A stretch of 64,000 nt of DNA from contig JAYKKM010000226.1 in the NCBI GenBank assembly GCA_035772405.1, positions 558,001-622,000 on the forward strand. The letters run 5' to 3'. The DNA is from Chrysogorgia sp. JL179-B06 (Eukaryota > Cnidaria > Anthozoa > Scleralcyonacea > Chrysogorgiidae). The notes beneath the pieces were generated by a model that was not told where the DNA came from, did no database searches, and saw only the letters and a program-made list of their open reading frames with translations. Below, in pieces: positions 50,021-62,190 of this stretch (its first letter is position 1; every line of letters starts with the position of its first letter). The translations under genes and the position numbers were made by a program.

Positions 50021-52414
50021 TATAGTTCAATTCTAGGGACCAAAATGTTTCCTAAAGAGGAAATGTAATGATATAACTAAATAATGAATAAACTTATAAT
50101 TAATATATCTGAAATATGTAAAAGTATCCGCGAAAGTCGACATAACCTCGAAGTAATAATAAACAAGACGTTAAGACGCTAGGCGTTAACTCGGGCTAGT
50201 TTTGGGCTGGCAGCGACTGTATATATCTCTTTTTCGCCAAATTTGTCAGTTGTCATAAGTTTCCGGTTAAAATTGTTCAGCTGAACTGGGCCCAGTTGGC
50301 TTAACTACAGTTTAACCGTATTGTTTGGGCATTTCAATTGTAGTAAACCTCTGAAATTCTGATCCTGATTGGCAAGAATTACCTCCTGATTAGCATAACT
50401 ATTGAGTAAGAGGCTGATTTGTGCGACTGCTATTTTGCAGTTACCAAGCGCGATCGCCAGCGTGTAAAATTTGGCATATTTATCATCACAATCATTAATA
50501 ATTCACGAAGTAAACACAAAGAAGAAGTCACTTGAATATCAACATTACAACCTCGTCCAAATGTCCAAAAGAACTCGCAAAATAGTCGAGCTTTTACTGT
50601 TTACAGCGTGCTTTAGTTCCTTCGGCGGCTGCCATAAATGATTTTTAAACCAATGAGCGCCTGGATTAACGATGATTGACAACCTAGACTCGTGCTACCA
50701 TAGGTAGTCCGAGTAATAATAATCGCAATTATAACTTGAATCGCATGGGTCTTTCGGACCAGTCACGTTGCTACAATAACCATTAGTCTAATTATGATTA
50801 GCAAAAATTTACTTGTAGTAAGTCTAATGCAAATGCTGCAATCTGATTGGCTACCCCTTGCTTGGGGTTTAGGTTTAGTTTAATATTTACCGAATAAGTC
50901 GCTGTATAAATCCCGAACATTTTTTTAGAAATTTAATGTCATTGACTATGCAAAAGCGGCTCCTTCGTTTGGCTGCATGGGTACTTCTCAAAGGTATAAC
51001 GGTTCCAATCAGCTGTGAATAGCCCCACGATGGATGCAGAGTTCTGGTTTGCTGTTTATATCATTTCGCCATTCATTGAATTGAACTGCGCTGATTCTAG
51101 AGATGACCAGCTTTCTTCGCAAGTCCGAATTGGACGGAAAAGTCTGATACTCGAGGAAATTGCGAAGCCAGAAAGCAGTCCATATTTGTCCAGAATTTCG
51201 AGGGTGTTTAGCACGAAACCAGTTTGTTTTGTCGTGGCTTGTCTTATGGCAGATATAAACCTAAAACAAAAATGTTTTTATGAATTTCATTATTGGTTGA
51301 TCTGCATATAGCTTGTCCAGAAATAGAAACTTAGCTTTGTCATTAATATGGCCTTCTACGGTCCACAAGTTTAATAAACCTGCAATTGCAGCTTCGGATT
51401 TTGTGTTCGAGCCCTTGCACGCGTTTTGCAGAAAAACGGTTTGCGGTTCGCTCAAGACAATCAAATTCAGATTGTGTAAGATCGCACCCCGACCTTAGAT
51501 CTATTTGAGCTTGAAAAACTTCAAACAGTTCGATTTCAATATGAGTTCAAGCAGGTTCTTTCACATCGGCATGGTCGATTTTCCATTTATGAAAATAGTT
51601 ACAAACAGTTTTACTCCTGGTTGATTCGCCAAACGTCACTATACATATATACAATGGTTTTACCGACATAAAATGCGAATCTAGATCCACTTCTTCCACA
51701 ACAGTCTCATCTTTAAATCCAGTGAAAACAACATACAGCTCTTACTTACGTAAATTAGTAAGAGGTGGTCAAATGAGGAAAATGACTCCTTTAGATGCGA
51801 AGAAACCTGATGATGATGAAAACCAACAGTTCAATCATGGCCTTCAGGATGAACAATATCTGCATATTTGAATACATGCAGTGGCGCAACCGGCAACCCC
51901 CTAAGACAGTTTATATATATAAACAACTGAAGTTTACAGACGAGAAGAACAAGAAATTGGGCCAACCGCTAAATACTCTGATACGATCCGTGTATAAACG
52001 TTTCAGTAACTATGATCTGATACAAATTTTGAAAGCCTGTTTTACATGAACCGTTAACAAACTAGTTGAGTCTTAGCTACTCATGTATAGTAGCACTCAA
52101 ATGATTTTCTAAGAAAAACGAGGAATAAAATAATAATAATGATGTTTAACATAATCTGTAAACCTTTTACTCGAGCAGATAACAATGCAACGTCATCTGC
52201 AGCCAGGATAGCTCCACAGGAAATGTTACCAATCTGGAGACCTTGGTTGGAATTTTTGGTGAGTTCGGGAATATTGCTGTTAAAAACCAAGAAAAGCCAT
52301 GGTGATAACACCACTGCATGCCTTGACGGACAGCTTGTCGAATACGAAAAATTAGTGTTAGAAGCATATATACCTCAGAAACATTTTCTGAGTCGGACGG
52401 GAATCAAGGCCGTA
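50021..52414. other. Intergenic; no confident gene
   Basis: Several frames of 60-98 codons. One at 51015-51311 (MDAEFWFAVYIISPFIELNC) and a minus one at 51464-51261 (FLQNACKGSNTKSEAAIAGL) overlap antisense with no recognised domain. Treat as unassigned. Confidence 0.35.
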
Positions 52415-52620
52415 ACCTCATGATTGCCGGTGAGACGCTCTAACCATTGAGCCACCGACGAACTCAGATGGAGAGCGACGGTTAACTAATGGTCCGATGT
52501 GATATCTTACTCTCATCTTACTCTGACTATATGCAGTCACAGAAGTGTGTGACATCTGCAACCGTTGTGTAGACGCAGTGGATTTCCTGAAAACGTGGAG
52601 ACTGACCTCTATCATTCAGT
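52415..52620 (-). mobile_element. tRNA-like SINE fragment, minus strand
   Basis: The minus strand reads gtcggtggctcaatggttag, an A-box-like tRNA 5' region, followed by a B-box-like ttgattcccg at about 52400. A related copy lies at 27075-27135. Intact cloverleaf not confirmed. Confidence 0.45.
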
Positions 52621-52693
52621 TTGTTTTTTCCCTTGTGGGCCACCGTAATATCCCAAGATAACAGGGTGCAGTAATATTAAAACGGAAGTTTGC

Positions 52694-52915
52694 ATGGGTA
52701 CGGAAAATAAGTGCTTTTCTACTTATCTTACCGCACAAACCGGGGAAACATCAATTAGTTTATGGGATAAGGTGAAAAAACAGGAAGATAGACTATATAA
52801 TCAGAATTCATTTTTTCATCCATGGGCAAATTTTGATTTTGATAGATCAAATGCGAAATGTAGGGCTCATTTAATTTCAAACATCGAACTTTTCATTAGA
52901 AAATGTCCAGTTTAA
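52694..52915 (+). other. Open frame of unclear status, 73 codons
   Basis: MGTENKCFSTYLTAQTGETS then ISLWDKVKKQEDRLY. Polar, no domain, no splice signals of note. It may be a host exon or chance. Confidence 0.25.
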
Positions 52916-53216
52916 ACGTTGAATTTCACACGTACCGAACTCAATGGAAATGAGCTTTATATACAATATAAATATGTTCAACATATGCGATGTTCAACAG
53001 CTCATTTGGCAGATTTGCACAAGTGATTGTGAAATTAATATTTCGACGTCTAAATCGAACGAGTAAATTATCAAAATCCTTTGTTTTTAAACGGGTCTTA
53101 ATTTACATTGCCGTGCCGTAGCAAGACCTCATGCTTTTGATTTATATTTTGTTTATATTTGGCTTAAATCAAGTAAACGTATATAACCTGGATATAGTGA
53201 TCTGTAAGGTCTAAGA

Positions 53217-53277
53217 TTGTTCAAAATAATATATAATTGCATAATAATATATAATTGCATAATAATATATAATTGCA
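53217..53277. repeat. Three tandem copies of ataatatataattgca
   Basis: 17-18 bp units within otherwise unannotated AT-rich sequence. Confidence 0.8.
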
Positions 53278-53959
53278 ATGCGTGAATCGCCAGCTTTAGC
53301 TTCAAAAACTCATTTCGCAATTTACAGGGAACTGTGCAAAGAAAATTTCATAATTTTGATGGTCTAGAATGCCATTCCCATCGTTTTTAGTATAAGACAA
53401 GTTAATCACAGCATTTATTTTAAGGACTAGTCTCTTTCTTTCATAAATAATCATTAATAACAAATACACATTGAAATATGAAATAGTGTTTGTAATAAAT
53501 GTTTTATCAAGTAACAAAGTTATTATTTACATTTTTCAATTATTAAATATTGTACAGGAGACGTGGTTTAATTAGCAAATAATTCTTGTAACTAATGTTG
53601 AATAACGGAACCCGTGAATCCCCCAATAGCTCTTGTTTCGAACGAAGAACATACGCGCTTGCAAGTTTCTCGCTTCGCTTTTCTTTCTAGCAAAATTGCT
53701 CAAAAGTGTTAATTTTGCAGCAGAGAGTTGCATAGGTGATGGCGGCTATTGAGCCAACATTATATGATGTCGTTTAGCATCTTTTACAATTAAAACAAAT
53801 GGGAACTTTTGGAACGCCGATTTTTCTTCCATCTTAATGTTAATTTTCCCCGACGAAGGGGCTAAGCTTCCCCGAACTGTTACAGTTCTTTGTAATATTG
53901 TATATGCATTATCACCAATTACGATATGGGCCATTTGGAAGAATGCTATTTAATGTAGT

Positions 53960-54200
53960 AAAAATAGTTTTTATTATTATTTTAATAATTATTATTATTG
54001 TAATAATTTTTATTATTATTGTAACAATTTTTATTATTATTGTAATAATTTTTATTATTGTTGTTATAATTATTATTGTTGTTATAATTTTTATTATTAT
54101 TATTGTAATAATTGTTATTATTGTAATAATTTTTATTATTATTATTGTTATAATTATTATTGTTGTTATAATTTTTATTATTATTATTATAAGTAAACAC
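53960..54200. repeat. Complex (ATT)n-type minisatellite, array 1
   Basis: Tandem 'taataatttttattattattg' derivatives. Sister arrays at 54430-54570 and 54966-55240 share the same unit. Long hydrophobic or Asn/Tyr frames over them are artefacts. Confidence 0.92.
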
Positions 54201-54244
54201 ATGGTTTTGAGGGCTATTAGTGATTAAATGTCCACGAAAGCCGA

Positions 54245-54305
54245 GGGAGGGTTTTGTGGAAGTCCCGAGGGCCGTAGGCCCGAGGGACTTCCACAAAACC
54301 CTCCC
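54245..54305. repeat. GC-rich hairpin
   Basis: gggagggttttgtggaagtccc pairs perfectly with gggacttccacaaaaccctccc; the inner gggcc-gta-ggccc is also self-complementary. Confidence 0.9.
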
Positions 54306-54689
54306 GAGGCTTGAGGAATGCAAGGAATAAGGAGTAGGGATGTTTACTCTAAATGTCCCTCATCCAGTATTGATGAGGGAAATACGACAGTAAACGTCCC
54401 TGTTAAAACAAAAGAAACCGAGGTGACTATGTTATTATTATAATAATTGTTATTATTGTAATAATTTTTATTATTATTGCAATAATTTTTATTATTATTG
54501 TAATAATTATTATTGTAATAATTTTTATTATTATTATAATAATTTTTATTATTATTGCAATAATTTTTAGTAAGGTTATGTAATAACCAAGGTTAATAGC
54601 TAGGTAACCACGCGTGCGCAGAAGGTCGGTGTAAGATGTCAGTTGCGCGTATGGCAAAAAGACTGGTCAAGCGCGTGACAAATCATTAG

Positions 54690-54943
54690 CGCACTTGCAC
54701 GGAAGGTAATCGGACGTGTATTAGAAAGCTGAAGAACAAATATCGTACCCACCGTCCCACCCTTTATTCAATAAAAGAAAGGGTAGGTTTTCTTTTCCAC
54801 CAAGCAATTGGTGTGATAGGTGCAAGCTACCCGAGTGGTTGGCAGTTCAAGATACCACCTGCATGGGTCTTTCCTGAATCCAAGTACCACTACTCGTTAC
54901 CAGGCCACATCGGTCTACAGTTTGCACCTAACCTTCCAAAAGG
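54690..54943 (+). CDS. Candidate host exon
   Basis: An open frame without ATG runs into a perfect donor (AAAAGG|GTAAGT, 54944). The last part reads VGFLFHQAIGVIGASYPSGW, QFKIPPAWVFPESKYHYSLP and GHIGLQFAPNLPKG. Codon use and GC content differ strongly from the ATT arrays on both sides. The frame opens after a stop near 54689; plausible acceptors are AGs near 54690 and 54726. Unrecognised protein. Confidence 0.4.
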
Positions 54944-54965
54944 GTAAGTATGGTGTACGCAGATA

Positions 54966-55240
54966 TTAATTATTATTGTAATAATAATTATTATTGTAAT
55001 AATTTTTATTATTATTATTGTAATAATTATTATTATTGTGATAATTTTTATTATTATTATTGTAATAATTTGTATTATTGTAATAATTTTTATTATTATT
55101 GTAATATTTTTTATTAAAATTTTTTTTAATTATTATTGTAATAATTATTATTGTAATAATTATTATTATTGTAATAATTATTATTATTGTAATAATTATT
55201 ATTATTGTAACAATTATTATTGTAATAATTATTATAGGCC
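54966..55240. repeat. (ATT)n-type minisatellite, array 3
   Basis: Same unit as the arrays at 53960 and 54430. Confidence 0.92.
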
Positions 55241-56866
55241 TGATTCCCACATGATCGAAATGATCATTCGACTATTTTTGACAAGCTTGCAACGACATGG
55301 GGGAAATTTTGTTGTCGTATCTGGGTCGTATTATTGTCGTAATGAAATACGATTGCAGATCCCCATGATGCAATAGTACTCTATTTATATCCATTATTTT
55401 ATGATAACTCTGCTGAATCAAATTTAGTTCATCTCCCACATACAAGTATGTGCCTTCATCTCAGAAAATTCCATAAAAAGATAGCTGAAATGTTTGCGAA
55501 ACCTTGCATGAAAAGTATCGCGAATCTGGTCACGTTGGGAAATTGCGAAAATCAACTTGAATGTTCAAGTATTAAACATGCAGAATATAACTAACAGGTT
55601 TTTAAGGAAGTGTATATGAAAACCATACGTGATCCTTATGCTCAATGTTATGTTTGAATTAGCCAAGGTCAAGGTAAATTGACCGAGCGCGAACTTATCC
55701 TCTTTAAGTACAGACCGATTCTTTAACGTTTCGTCAGGATAACTGGTAAGTCCCCCTTCCCCTATTCAATGTTCAGAATATTTCCTCAACCTCATTCACA
55801 ATTAGACATAATGGTTCGATTTATCACGGTTAATCTTATCTGCCCCTAACCAAAACAATGTCTATAGAAATTCTGTGGAATGCAGGACGTTACACTGTGG
55901 ACATTCCACATCCCTTAAATGTTGCAATCATTGGATTGCAACATTGATTGCAACATTTAAGGGTGTGGAAATTTTAACAATTTAAAAACAGTGTCCCAAC
56001 TCCTTTGGTCATTATTGCAGGAAATACGCGTACAAGAGACATAAAAGAAATCAACCAAATTAATATAATATATATATAATACAATTTAATAATATAATAA
56101 TATAATATAATACAATTTAAAAAATATATTACTGATTTTCCAAATATTTTGACTGTTGTTAATGATGATCACCGAATATATTTCCAACAATCAACATGAC
56201 GGCTACAATGAACAACTAGTGAAAATTCCTGTTTGACAAAGTCAACACATTTAAAAAACGTTAAACTTTTAAACCCGATAACAAATTCAAATTAAGTAGA
56301 ATAGAATAGAGTATCGTTTGTAGATGAGGATGGTTTGGAAGTTCCATTGTCTTTCAAGATGACGCAATGGTCATGTTAGTGTTTGTTATTGGTTGGAGAA
56401 AGGAAATTCAATGGACATGTGACGGCAAAGGACTCACAACACGTGACGATGAAGGACTACACTAATTAAATCTGAACGTTGTTTTAATATTGGATGACGG
56501 CTCATTATACAGAAAATAAAATACGTTCAGTGACCCTGAAAGTGAACAACAACGGCATAGAACAATGACTTTGTGGACCTTCCAAATCATCCCTTCTACT
56601 AACTATGAAGAAATCTAACTGCTATAATCAAAAGCAAAAAGTCTACTCCTTGATTTTTTTATTAATTTTGTCGGCATATTATTTATTTACATTGTTTGAT
56701 ATCATAATTTGTTAGGGCTAGGGGCCTACTAGAATCCTGTGTTATATCGTATGTTTATATCCTATGTTTACATAACGCACTCATCGATATAAATGTAACA
56801 ATCTACTCTTTGATTTTAAATTTTCTTAAATAAAACTATTCACAAATCATAAAAGCATATTCAGTT
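55241..56866. other. Intergenic, no gene seen
   Basis: Small inverted repeats (for example cattggattgcaacattgattgcaac near 55930) and AT-rich patches. No coding signal. Confidence 0.4.
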
Positions 56867-56870
56867 TTAA

Positions 56871-57386
56871 AGGGATATGGCAATATAAATTAACTTTGTC
56901 TCATTTGAAAGAACTCGTGAAATGGTATAACAAGACCTTTTACAATTTCCCCTTATCTTTTTTGGTTTTCGAAATAATTTGACGAAAGACAGCGTGCTGT
57001 CCGCCATCTTGGAATTATTTTCGATATGCATGTGACGTCATAAGTAGGGTAAAGTGAAATTTTTATCTTGCCAACCTTACGACATTATGAGCCAGAAACT
57101 CGATTATGTTGCACTATTTCCATTTTCAATTGGCCCACGACATTTTAAAAAGCCTTCCGCGGAAATTCGGTCACCTATGGGAGTTTACCCTGCTTGTGAC
57201 GTCACCAATTTCCTAGTTAATTAGGTCAAATATTACAACAAGATGGCGGATTGTAGACTGTCTTTTGTCATAATTATCTGAAATATTTCAAAAACCAAGA
57301 AAGATACAGAAAAATTGTAAAAGATCTTATACCATTTTACGAGTTCTTTCAAATGAGACAAAGTTGATTTATATTGCCATATCCCT
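56871..57386. mobile_element. MITE with TTAA target, about 150-bp arms
   Basis: agggatatggcaatataaat...ttgtctcatttgaaag at the left is mirrored at the right (ctttcaaatgagacaaag...ccatatccct). Both sides are flanked by ttaa (56867-56870 and 57387-57390), as for piggyBac-type insertions. Inner arms both carry 'caagatggcgga'/'tccgccatcttgg'. No transposase. Confidence 0.75.
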
Positions 57387-57390
57387 TTAA

Positions 57391-58312
57391 CAATAAACGG
57401 TTATCGAATTGTCTTAAAAGCTCTACTTTGTCAAAAAGTTAGGGTTATATGTTTTAACACGATTTCTTTTACAACTAAAAATGTTGATTCCTTGCTCGGA
57501 AGAATTTAAAGCTATGAAGACTATCTATAGAGAATTTTTCCCAACTCAGAACACTTTATTAACTTTAAATATTTCAACCGAATAAGACGTGAACCGCTGA
57601 CGTGAGATCAAATTTTGCTGGTAGCTTGAGGGAAATCGTAAACTATGAGCGGGACTACATCCGCAGAGAAACATCGAAATAGCAACAGAACATCAGTCCT
57701 GGTTGCAGTTCATGGGAGTGTCTGCAATTTATAAACACGTTGCAGCAACACAAATTCCATCTTGCCTTAACCAGTGCTGCAAGCACTGACAAAGCTATCT
57801 GCTTAAATATTATCAATTAAGTGGTTATTCGATAAAAAATGATTCTCTTTTTCAAATGATCGTAAAGTTATAACCACAATTAATAGTCATGTGAAATTTC
57901 ATTTCAAATCCGAAAAAGATTGTATTATGATTGGATGTAGAGATTGTAGAATGTCAATTTTATACACCGCCATTAAAGGACATTGACAACAAAAAAATAA
58001 TTACTTTTTATATCGAAGTATATCACTTAGCTAGTCGGAATATAGTAGTTTGACGATATGAAAAAGATCGTAACACATTTTAAAACAGTCTCTTTGGCCG
58101 CCATTTTAAATATGACCGTGACGTCATGTGCTGCTAAGCGTTGTATTTCATACTGTTGTGATACCTATGATGGAGCCATATATTGCTCAGTTTTTGTTGT
58201 AATAGTGACTACGAAAATAACACTGAAAAGAAGCTTAATTTCTTTGCATTTCCGCAAACACTGACCGCTTTATCCAGCACATGACGCTACAGGTCATTTC
58301 GCAGACGAATCT
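57391..58312. other. Intergenic, no gene seen
   Basis: A 68-codon frame at 58058 is unrecognised. No repeats of note. Confidence 0.35.
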
Positions 58313-58568
58313 TGATTCAGATCTGAGCTTTATTTTGGTTCATTGCATAGCTCTAGCGGTGGTCTTGATTATTGAAACGTTTCACACTTGTAGCATTTGT
58401 ATATCTAGAGAAATTGTGTTTATGATAATCGGCAGATTTCATGCAAATTAGTTTTCTAGATTTATTAGAAACACGATTTATCCACTCAGGTAAAGTTTGT
58501 AGGTATAAAAGTGAACAAGACCACCACTAGAGCTATGCAATGAACCACGATGAAGCTCAGATCTGCAT
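58313..58568. mobile_element. Foldback element, about 50-bp arms
   Basis: cagatctgagctttattttggttcattgcatagctctagcggtggtcttg and its near-perfect inverted copy at 58517-58566, separated by about 150 bp. Confidence 0.7.
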
Positions 58569-59089
58569 TACAAACATTTCTATGTGGAAAAATGCAATTT
58601 CTCATGATTTATACTATCGAGCCACCTTACGCTTACGAGCAATTTTACAACCTCAAACTACGATATTCCGGATATAAACGGCACGCAAACTTTACTATAA
58701 AAGGTACTTTTTAAAAGGTATTTTTTGTTCCCAATGTCCTTTAAAGTGAAAAAACTAAGCAAAGTAGATTAAAAAGCAAGTTATGACGTCATGGCCTCGA
58801 GAGCAACAAATCAGAGCCAAGCTCAAGGCTATGACGTCAAAAGCAGTCTCGACTCATTCCTCCCAAACTCAGCCATTTTAATGGAATCCTAAAATGCAAA
58901 CTTTACACATAAGATACACAACCATTATTTCAACGAATTCCGAAATCAAACTTTGCACGATTATTGGCATGATATCTTTAACATTATTTAAAATCTTATT
59001 TTTCATCGGAGAATCACTCTACCATGAAAGGACAATTCATTAAAAGAAGAGTTGTGGAGGCCATTGAAATCAAAATAACGCACAGACGG
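58569..59089. other. Intergenic, no gene seen
   Basis: AT-rich; nothing recognised. Confidence 0.35.
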
Positions 59090-59344
59090 AAGAGGTTAGA
59101 TGGGATGACTTTGTGGAACCTTTTCCGAAGATGGCGCCCAGTACGTCACTGTCGGCTTAGTGTCGGTTTCGGAAGCCAACAGTGACAGTAAGTGCAACGC
59201 TAACCCTAACGCTGGGTTGACCCTAACCAACCCTAACCCTAACCAACCCTAATCCTAACTCTAATCCTAACCTTAACCCTTTTCACGGAAGCCGACTGGG
59301 CTCCATCTTCGGAAAAGGTCGCACAGAATCATCCCATCTAACCT
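59090..59344. mobile_element. MITE with internal TAACCC repeats
   Basis: Arms aaaggttagatgggatgat-type (59092-59150 and 59290-59344) are inverted and share 'ttttccgaagatgg'. The interior is degenerate telomere-like taaccctaacc repeats (59215-59280). Confidence 0.7.
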
Positions 59345-59573
59345 TTTCCCGAACAGACCATCATCGAACATACACCACCGTTGACATGCAACGCTCCCCT
59401 GATGTTATATCATCGTTCAAGACCACATGACCAGCAATAACCTCATTCAACTGATTATGTCCAATGGTAAATAAACTGCTTTGAGTTGCGAGAGAATTAT
59501 CTAGTAATTTATTTTAGTTTAGCCAGCGTTGCTCTGTTCTCAGATATGATGCGGGATTGTAAAGTACTTGGTG

Positions 59574-59795
59574 TCACAATGAATGTCGCTTCTTTAACTG
59601 TATGAGAAAGAATTGTGTGTTTGATTGCAGTAATCCTGGTAAACGTCGTACCATGCTTACGATACCAGCCGCATCGATAGATAAGTACCAGGCTCTTTTG
59701 CCGCGATACGCTTTTAGTTTGTAAGCTACATGAAAACTATCATCCATTCTCTCTTCAAAAATAAATTGATCAATTTTGACGTCCTTTGTCCTCCT
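59574..59795 (-). CDS. FGF-like growth factor, terminal coding exon
   Basis: After acceptor ctttttctttcag the frame reads RRTKDVKIDQFIFEERMDDS, FHVAYKLKAYRGKRAWYLSI, DAAGIVSMVRRLPGLLQSNT, then FFLIQLKKRHSL-stop (73 codons). This has the FGF third-exon plan: 'C/x-x-F-E-E....-x-Y', basic 'KAYRGKRAWYL-x-D-x-G' matching the W-Y/F-x-(A/G)-L hairpin, and the final Q-x-x-T-x-F-(F/L) strand of the beta trefoil. It is phase 0, like vertebrate FGF intron 2. Secreted ligand for FGF receptors by family. The cysteine usual at this exon's start is absent (Q-F-I-F). Confidence 0.78.
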   Translation of the reverse strand, partial: RRTKDVKIDQFIFEERMDDSFHVAYKLKAYRGKRAWYLSIDAAGIVSMVRRLPGLLQSNTQFFLIQLKKRHSL

Positions 59796-60220
59796 CTGAA
59801 AGAAAAAGATAATAGTTAAAAATCAATAAATATCTGTGCAAAAATAAATTATGAGATAAAATCATGGATATTATCTGATGACCGTGATGACCGCGTTGAC
59901 TCAGTAACCGAGACAAATTTTTGCTTCATATTATATGAGAAAAGCTGGCCCGCTTACCGGGCTGGCGTTGGCATAATACGCGGATATGCGCATGCTCGTG
60001 AGAGTTCTCCCAAACCCTCCACGTTTTTGCATCATGCAATGCAAACATTAGAAACAGTTTATTTCTTTATACAATAAACAATGAACTTGACAATAACAAT
60101 TAACAAGTGAAAAGAATAAGCGAAAAAGACCAATATAATCTTCAGATGCTACATTCTTCTTAGCATTCACTGAACCAATCTGAGTATGAATGCGATTTGT
60201 GACGTAATATATGAACAACG

Positions 60221-60347
60221 AGAGCGAGTGTTTCACCGGGATATCCAAACACGAGAAAATAATGGTGAAAACACGAGCGCGCAGCGCGAGTGTTTTTGTC
60301 CATTGTTTTCGAGTGTTTGGATATCCCGGTGGGACACGAGCTCGAGT
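60221..60347. mobile_element. Foldback element in the FGF-like intron
   Basis: Arms caccgggatatccaaacacgagaaaata and its inverse, with an inner acacgagcgcgcagcgcgagtgt palindrome. Confidence 0.7.
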
Positions 60348-60675
60348 TGTTTATATAGCTTCTGAAATGAATGGAGAGGTAAGAGAATGTTTTCGTTTGC
60401 TGATTTGAATAGAATTTCTAACGAAGGATATCGTAATTAGGAATTCTATTGAGATATTACACAATGCATAACTGAAGTGGGTTTTCCACGATGAATAGAT
60501 ACTGATAAATTAAATAGTGGAGTTGAGATGATTGTGATGCATGGTAGAGGGTTTTGTTTCTGCGAGTATTAAACTGGACAAGTGTGTGTTTACTGGCTGT
60601 AACATTAGATTTGTGGTAGACGACAAAGAGTGAATAAAGGAATTTTGTGTGTGAATTTGTTTGCTGACTTGATTT

Positions 60676-60743
60676 TGCATACGTAATTAAGATATTTGAT
60701 CCAAACACTAGTGTTTGGATCAAATATCTTAATTACGTATGCA
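60676..60743. repeat. Perfect 68-bp palindrome, no spacer
   Basis: 34-nt arms beginning tgcatacgtaattaagatat and meeting at ...aacact|agtgtt.... Every base pairs. The flanking words 'atccaaacac' also occur in the foldback at 60221. Confidence 0.95.
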
Positions 60744-60872
60744 GCTGAAATCTTTTGTCTGGCGGTGTTTGACCGGGGTATCCAAACAGCATCATGTGAC
60801 CGAATGCTTACATGCTATTGGTTTAATTACTCATGAATTATTAATGAATTTTAGAAGTAATTACCGTGTTTG

Positions 60873-61600
60873 CATAGCTTTATGTAAACATAGTTTTATG
60901 CAAACATCCTTTTATGTAAACATAGCTTTATGCAAACATAGCTTTATGCAACCATAGCTTTATGTATAAACATAGCTTTATGGCAACCATAGCTTTATGT
61001 AAACATAGCTTTATGTAAACATAGCTTTATGCAACCATAGCTTTATGTAAACATAGCTTTATGTAAACATAGCTTTATGTAAACATAGCTTTGTGTAAAC
61101 ATAGCTTCGTGTAAACATAGCTTTATGTAAATATAGCTTTATGCAAACATAGCTTTATGTAAACATAGCTTTATGTAAACATAGCTTTATGTAAACATAG
61201 CTTTATACAAACATAGCTTTATGCAACCATAGCTTTATGTAAACATAGCTTTATGCAAACATAGCTTTATGTAAACATAGCTTTATGCAACCATAGCTTT
61301 ATGTAAACATAGCTTTATGTAAACATAGCTTTATGCAACCATAGCTTTATGTAAACATAGCTTTATGTAAATATAGCTTTATGCAAACATAGCTTTATGT
61401 AAACATAGCTTTATGCAACCATAGCTTTATGTAAACATAGCTTTATGTAAACATAGCTTTATGTAAACATAGCTTTATGTAAACATAGCTTTATGTAAAC
61501 ATAGCTTTATGTAAACATAGCTTTATGCAACCATAGCTTTATGTAAACATAGCTTTATGCAAACATAGCTTTATGTAACTTTATGTAAACAAGCTTTATG
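60873..61600. repeat. 16-bp minisatellite (atagctttatgtaaac), about 45 copies
   Basis: Units differ mainly at one position (gtaaac, gcaaac or gcaacc). The variants recur in a higher-order pattern, so the array grew by block duplication. Confidence 0.97.
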
Positions 61601-61927
61601 CACAAATATGGCAATTAACCAATCACAACGCGCGTAGTACGTCACTTATTTTATAAATGTCTTTCTGCAATCCAAGAGTGGATATAAACCCTGTGCCCAT
61701 TGTGAATCAAAATCAATCAGTCATAGCGTTAATCATGGATTTCTTCATTTTTCTTTATTTGTAGCCTTTTGAGCAGTATCTCATCTATTACTTTACAGAG
61801 AAGTTAAATCAGACAAGTCTGTATCTTTAAGTTTAAGTCAACTAAACAATCAGTTAGTCAACCTTGTTCCCAGGGCCTTACCTCCGCTCCCCGCCCGCCC
61901 TCAGTAAGTTTGATGTACTTAGCTTAC

Positions 61928-62031
61928 CGTGAGAAACATATTACCGTCCTTATTAACAGCCAGATACATCGAGCTATCTTTTGGAGATAGTGCAATCAGG
62001 TTTTTCCCAACAGAGATTATTTGGATTTTAC
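61928..62031 (-). CDS. FGF-like growth factor, conserved 104-nt middle exon
   Basis: Bounded by acceptor aaattttag and donor GTAAGC, exactly 104 nt: the size and phase pattern (starts with two bases of a split codon, ends phase 0) of the central FGF exon. It reads KIQIISVGKNLIALSPKDSS then MYLAVNKDGNMFLT. YLA(V/M)N-x-DG-x-(M/L)(F/Y) is the core FGF beta-strand signature. The first coding exon should lie above 62031, and I could not identify it in the window. Confidence 0.85.
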
Positions 62032-62190
62032 CTAAAATTTAAAGGATATAGTTTTATTGCAATAGAAATAAAAATCCATATTAGTGTAATACTTTTATGG
62101 TGCATTACTATTCACATGTGTGGCCCAATTTACTCTGTCATTAAAGTGCCTATGAAACGAAAATTACGTTTGTTTTATTTTAATGAACTG

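Larger units (their letters stand above)
59796..61927 (-). other. FGF-like gene intron 2 (2,132 nt)
   Basis: It is bounded by a GTAAGC donor (61922-61927) and a TTTCAG acceptor (59796-59801). It contains a 16-bp minisatellite, a perfect 68-bp palindrome and a foldback. No coding sequence is seen. Confidence 0.7.

Noticed and set aside
53960..55240. Hydrophobic Ile-rich and Asn/Tyr-rich open frames
   Set aside because: They are translations of ATT-type minisatellites on both strands.
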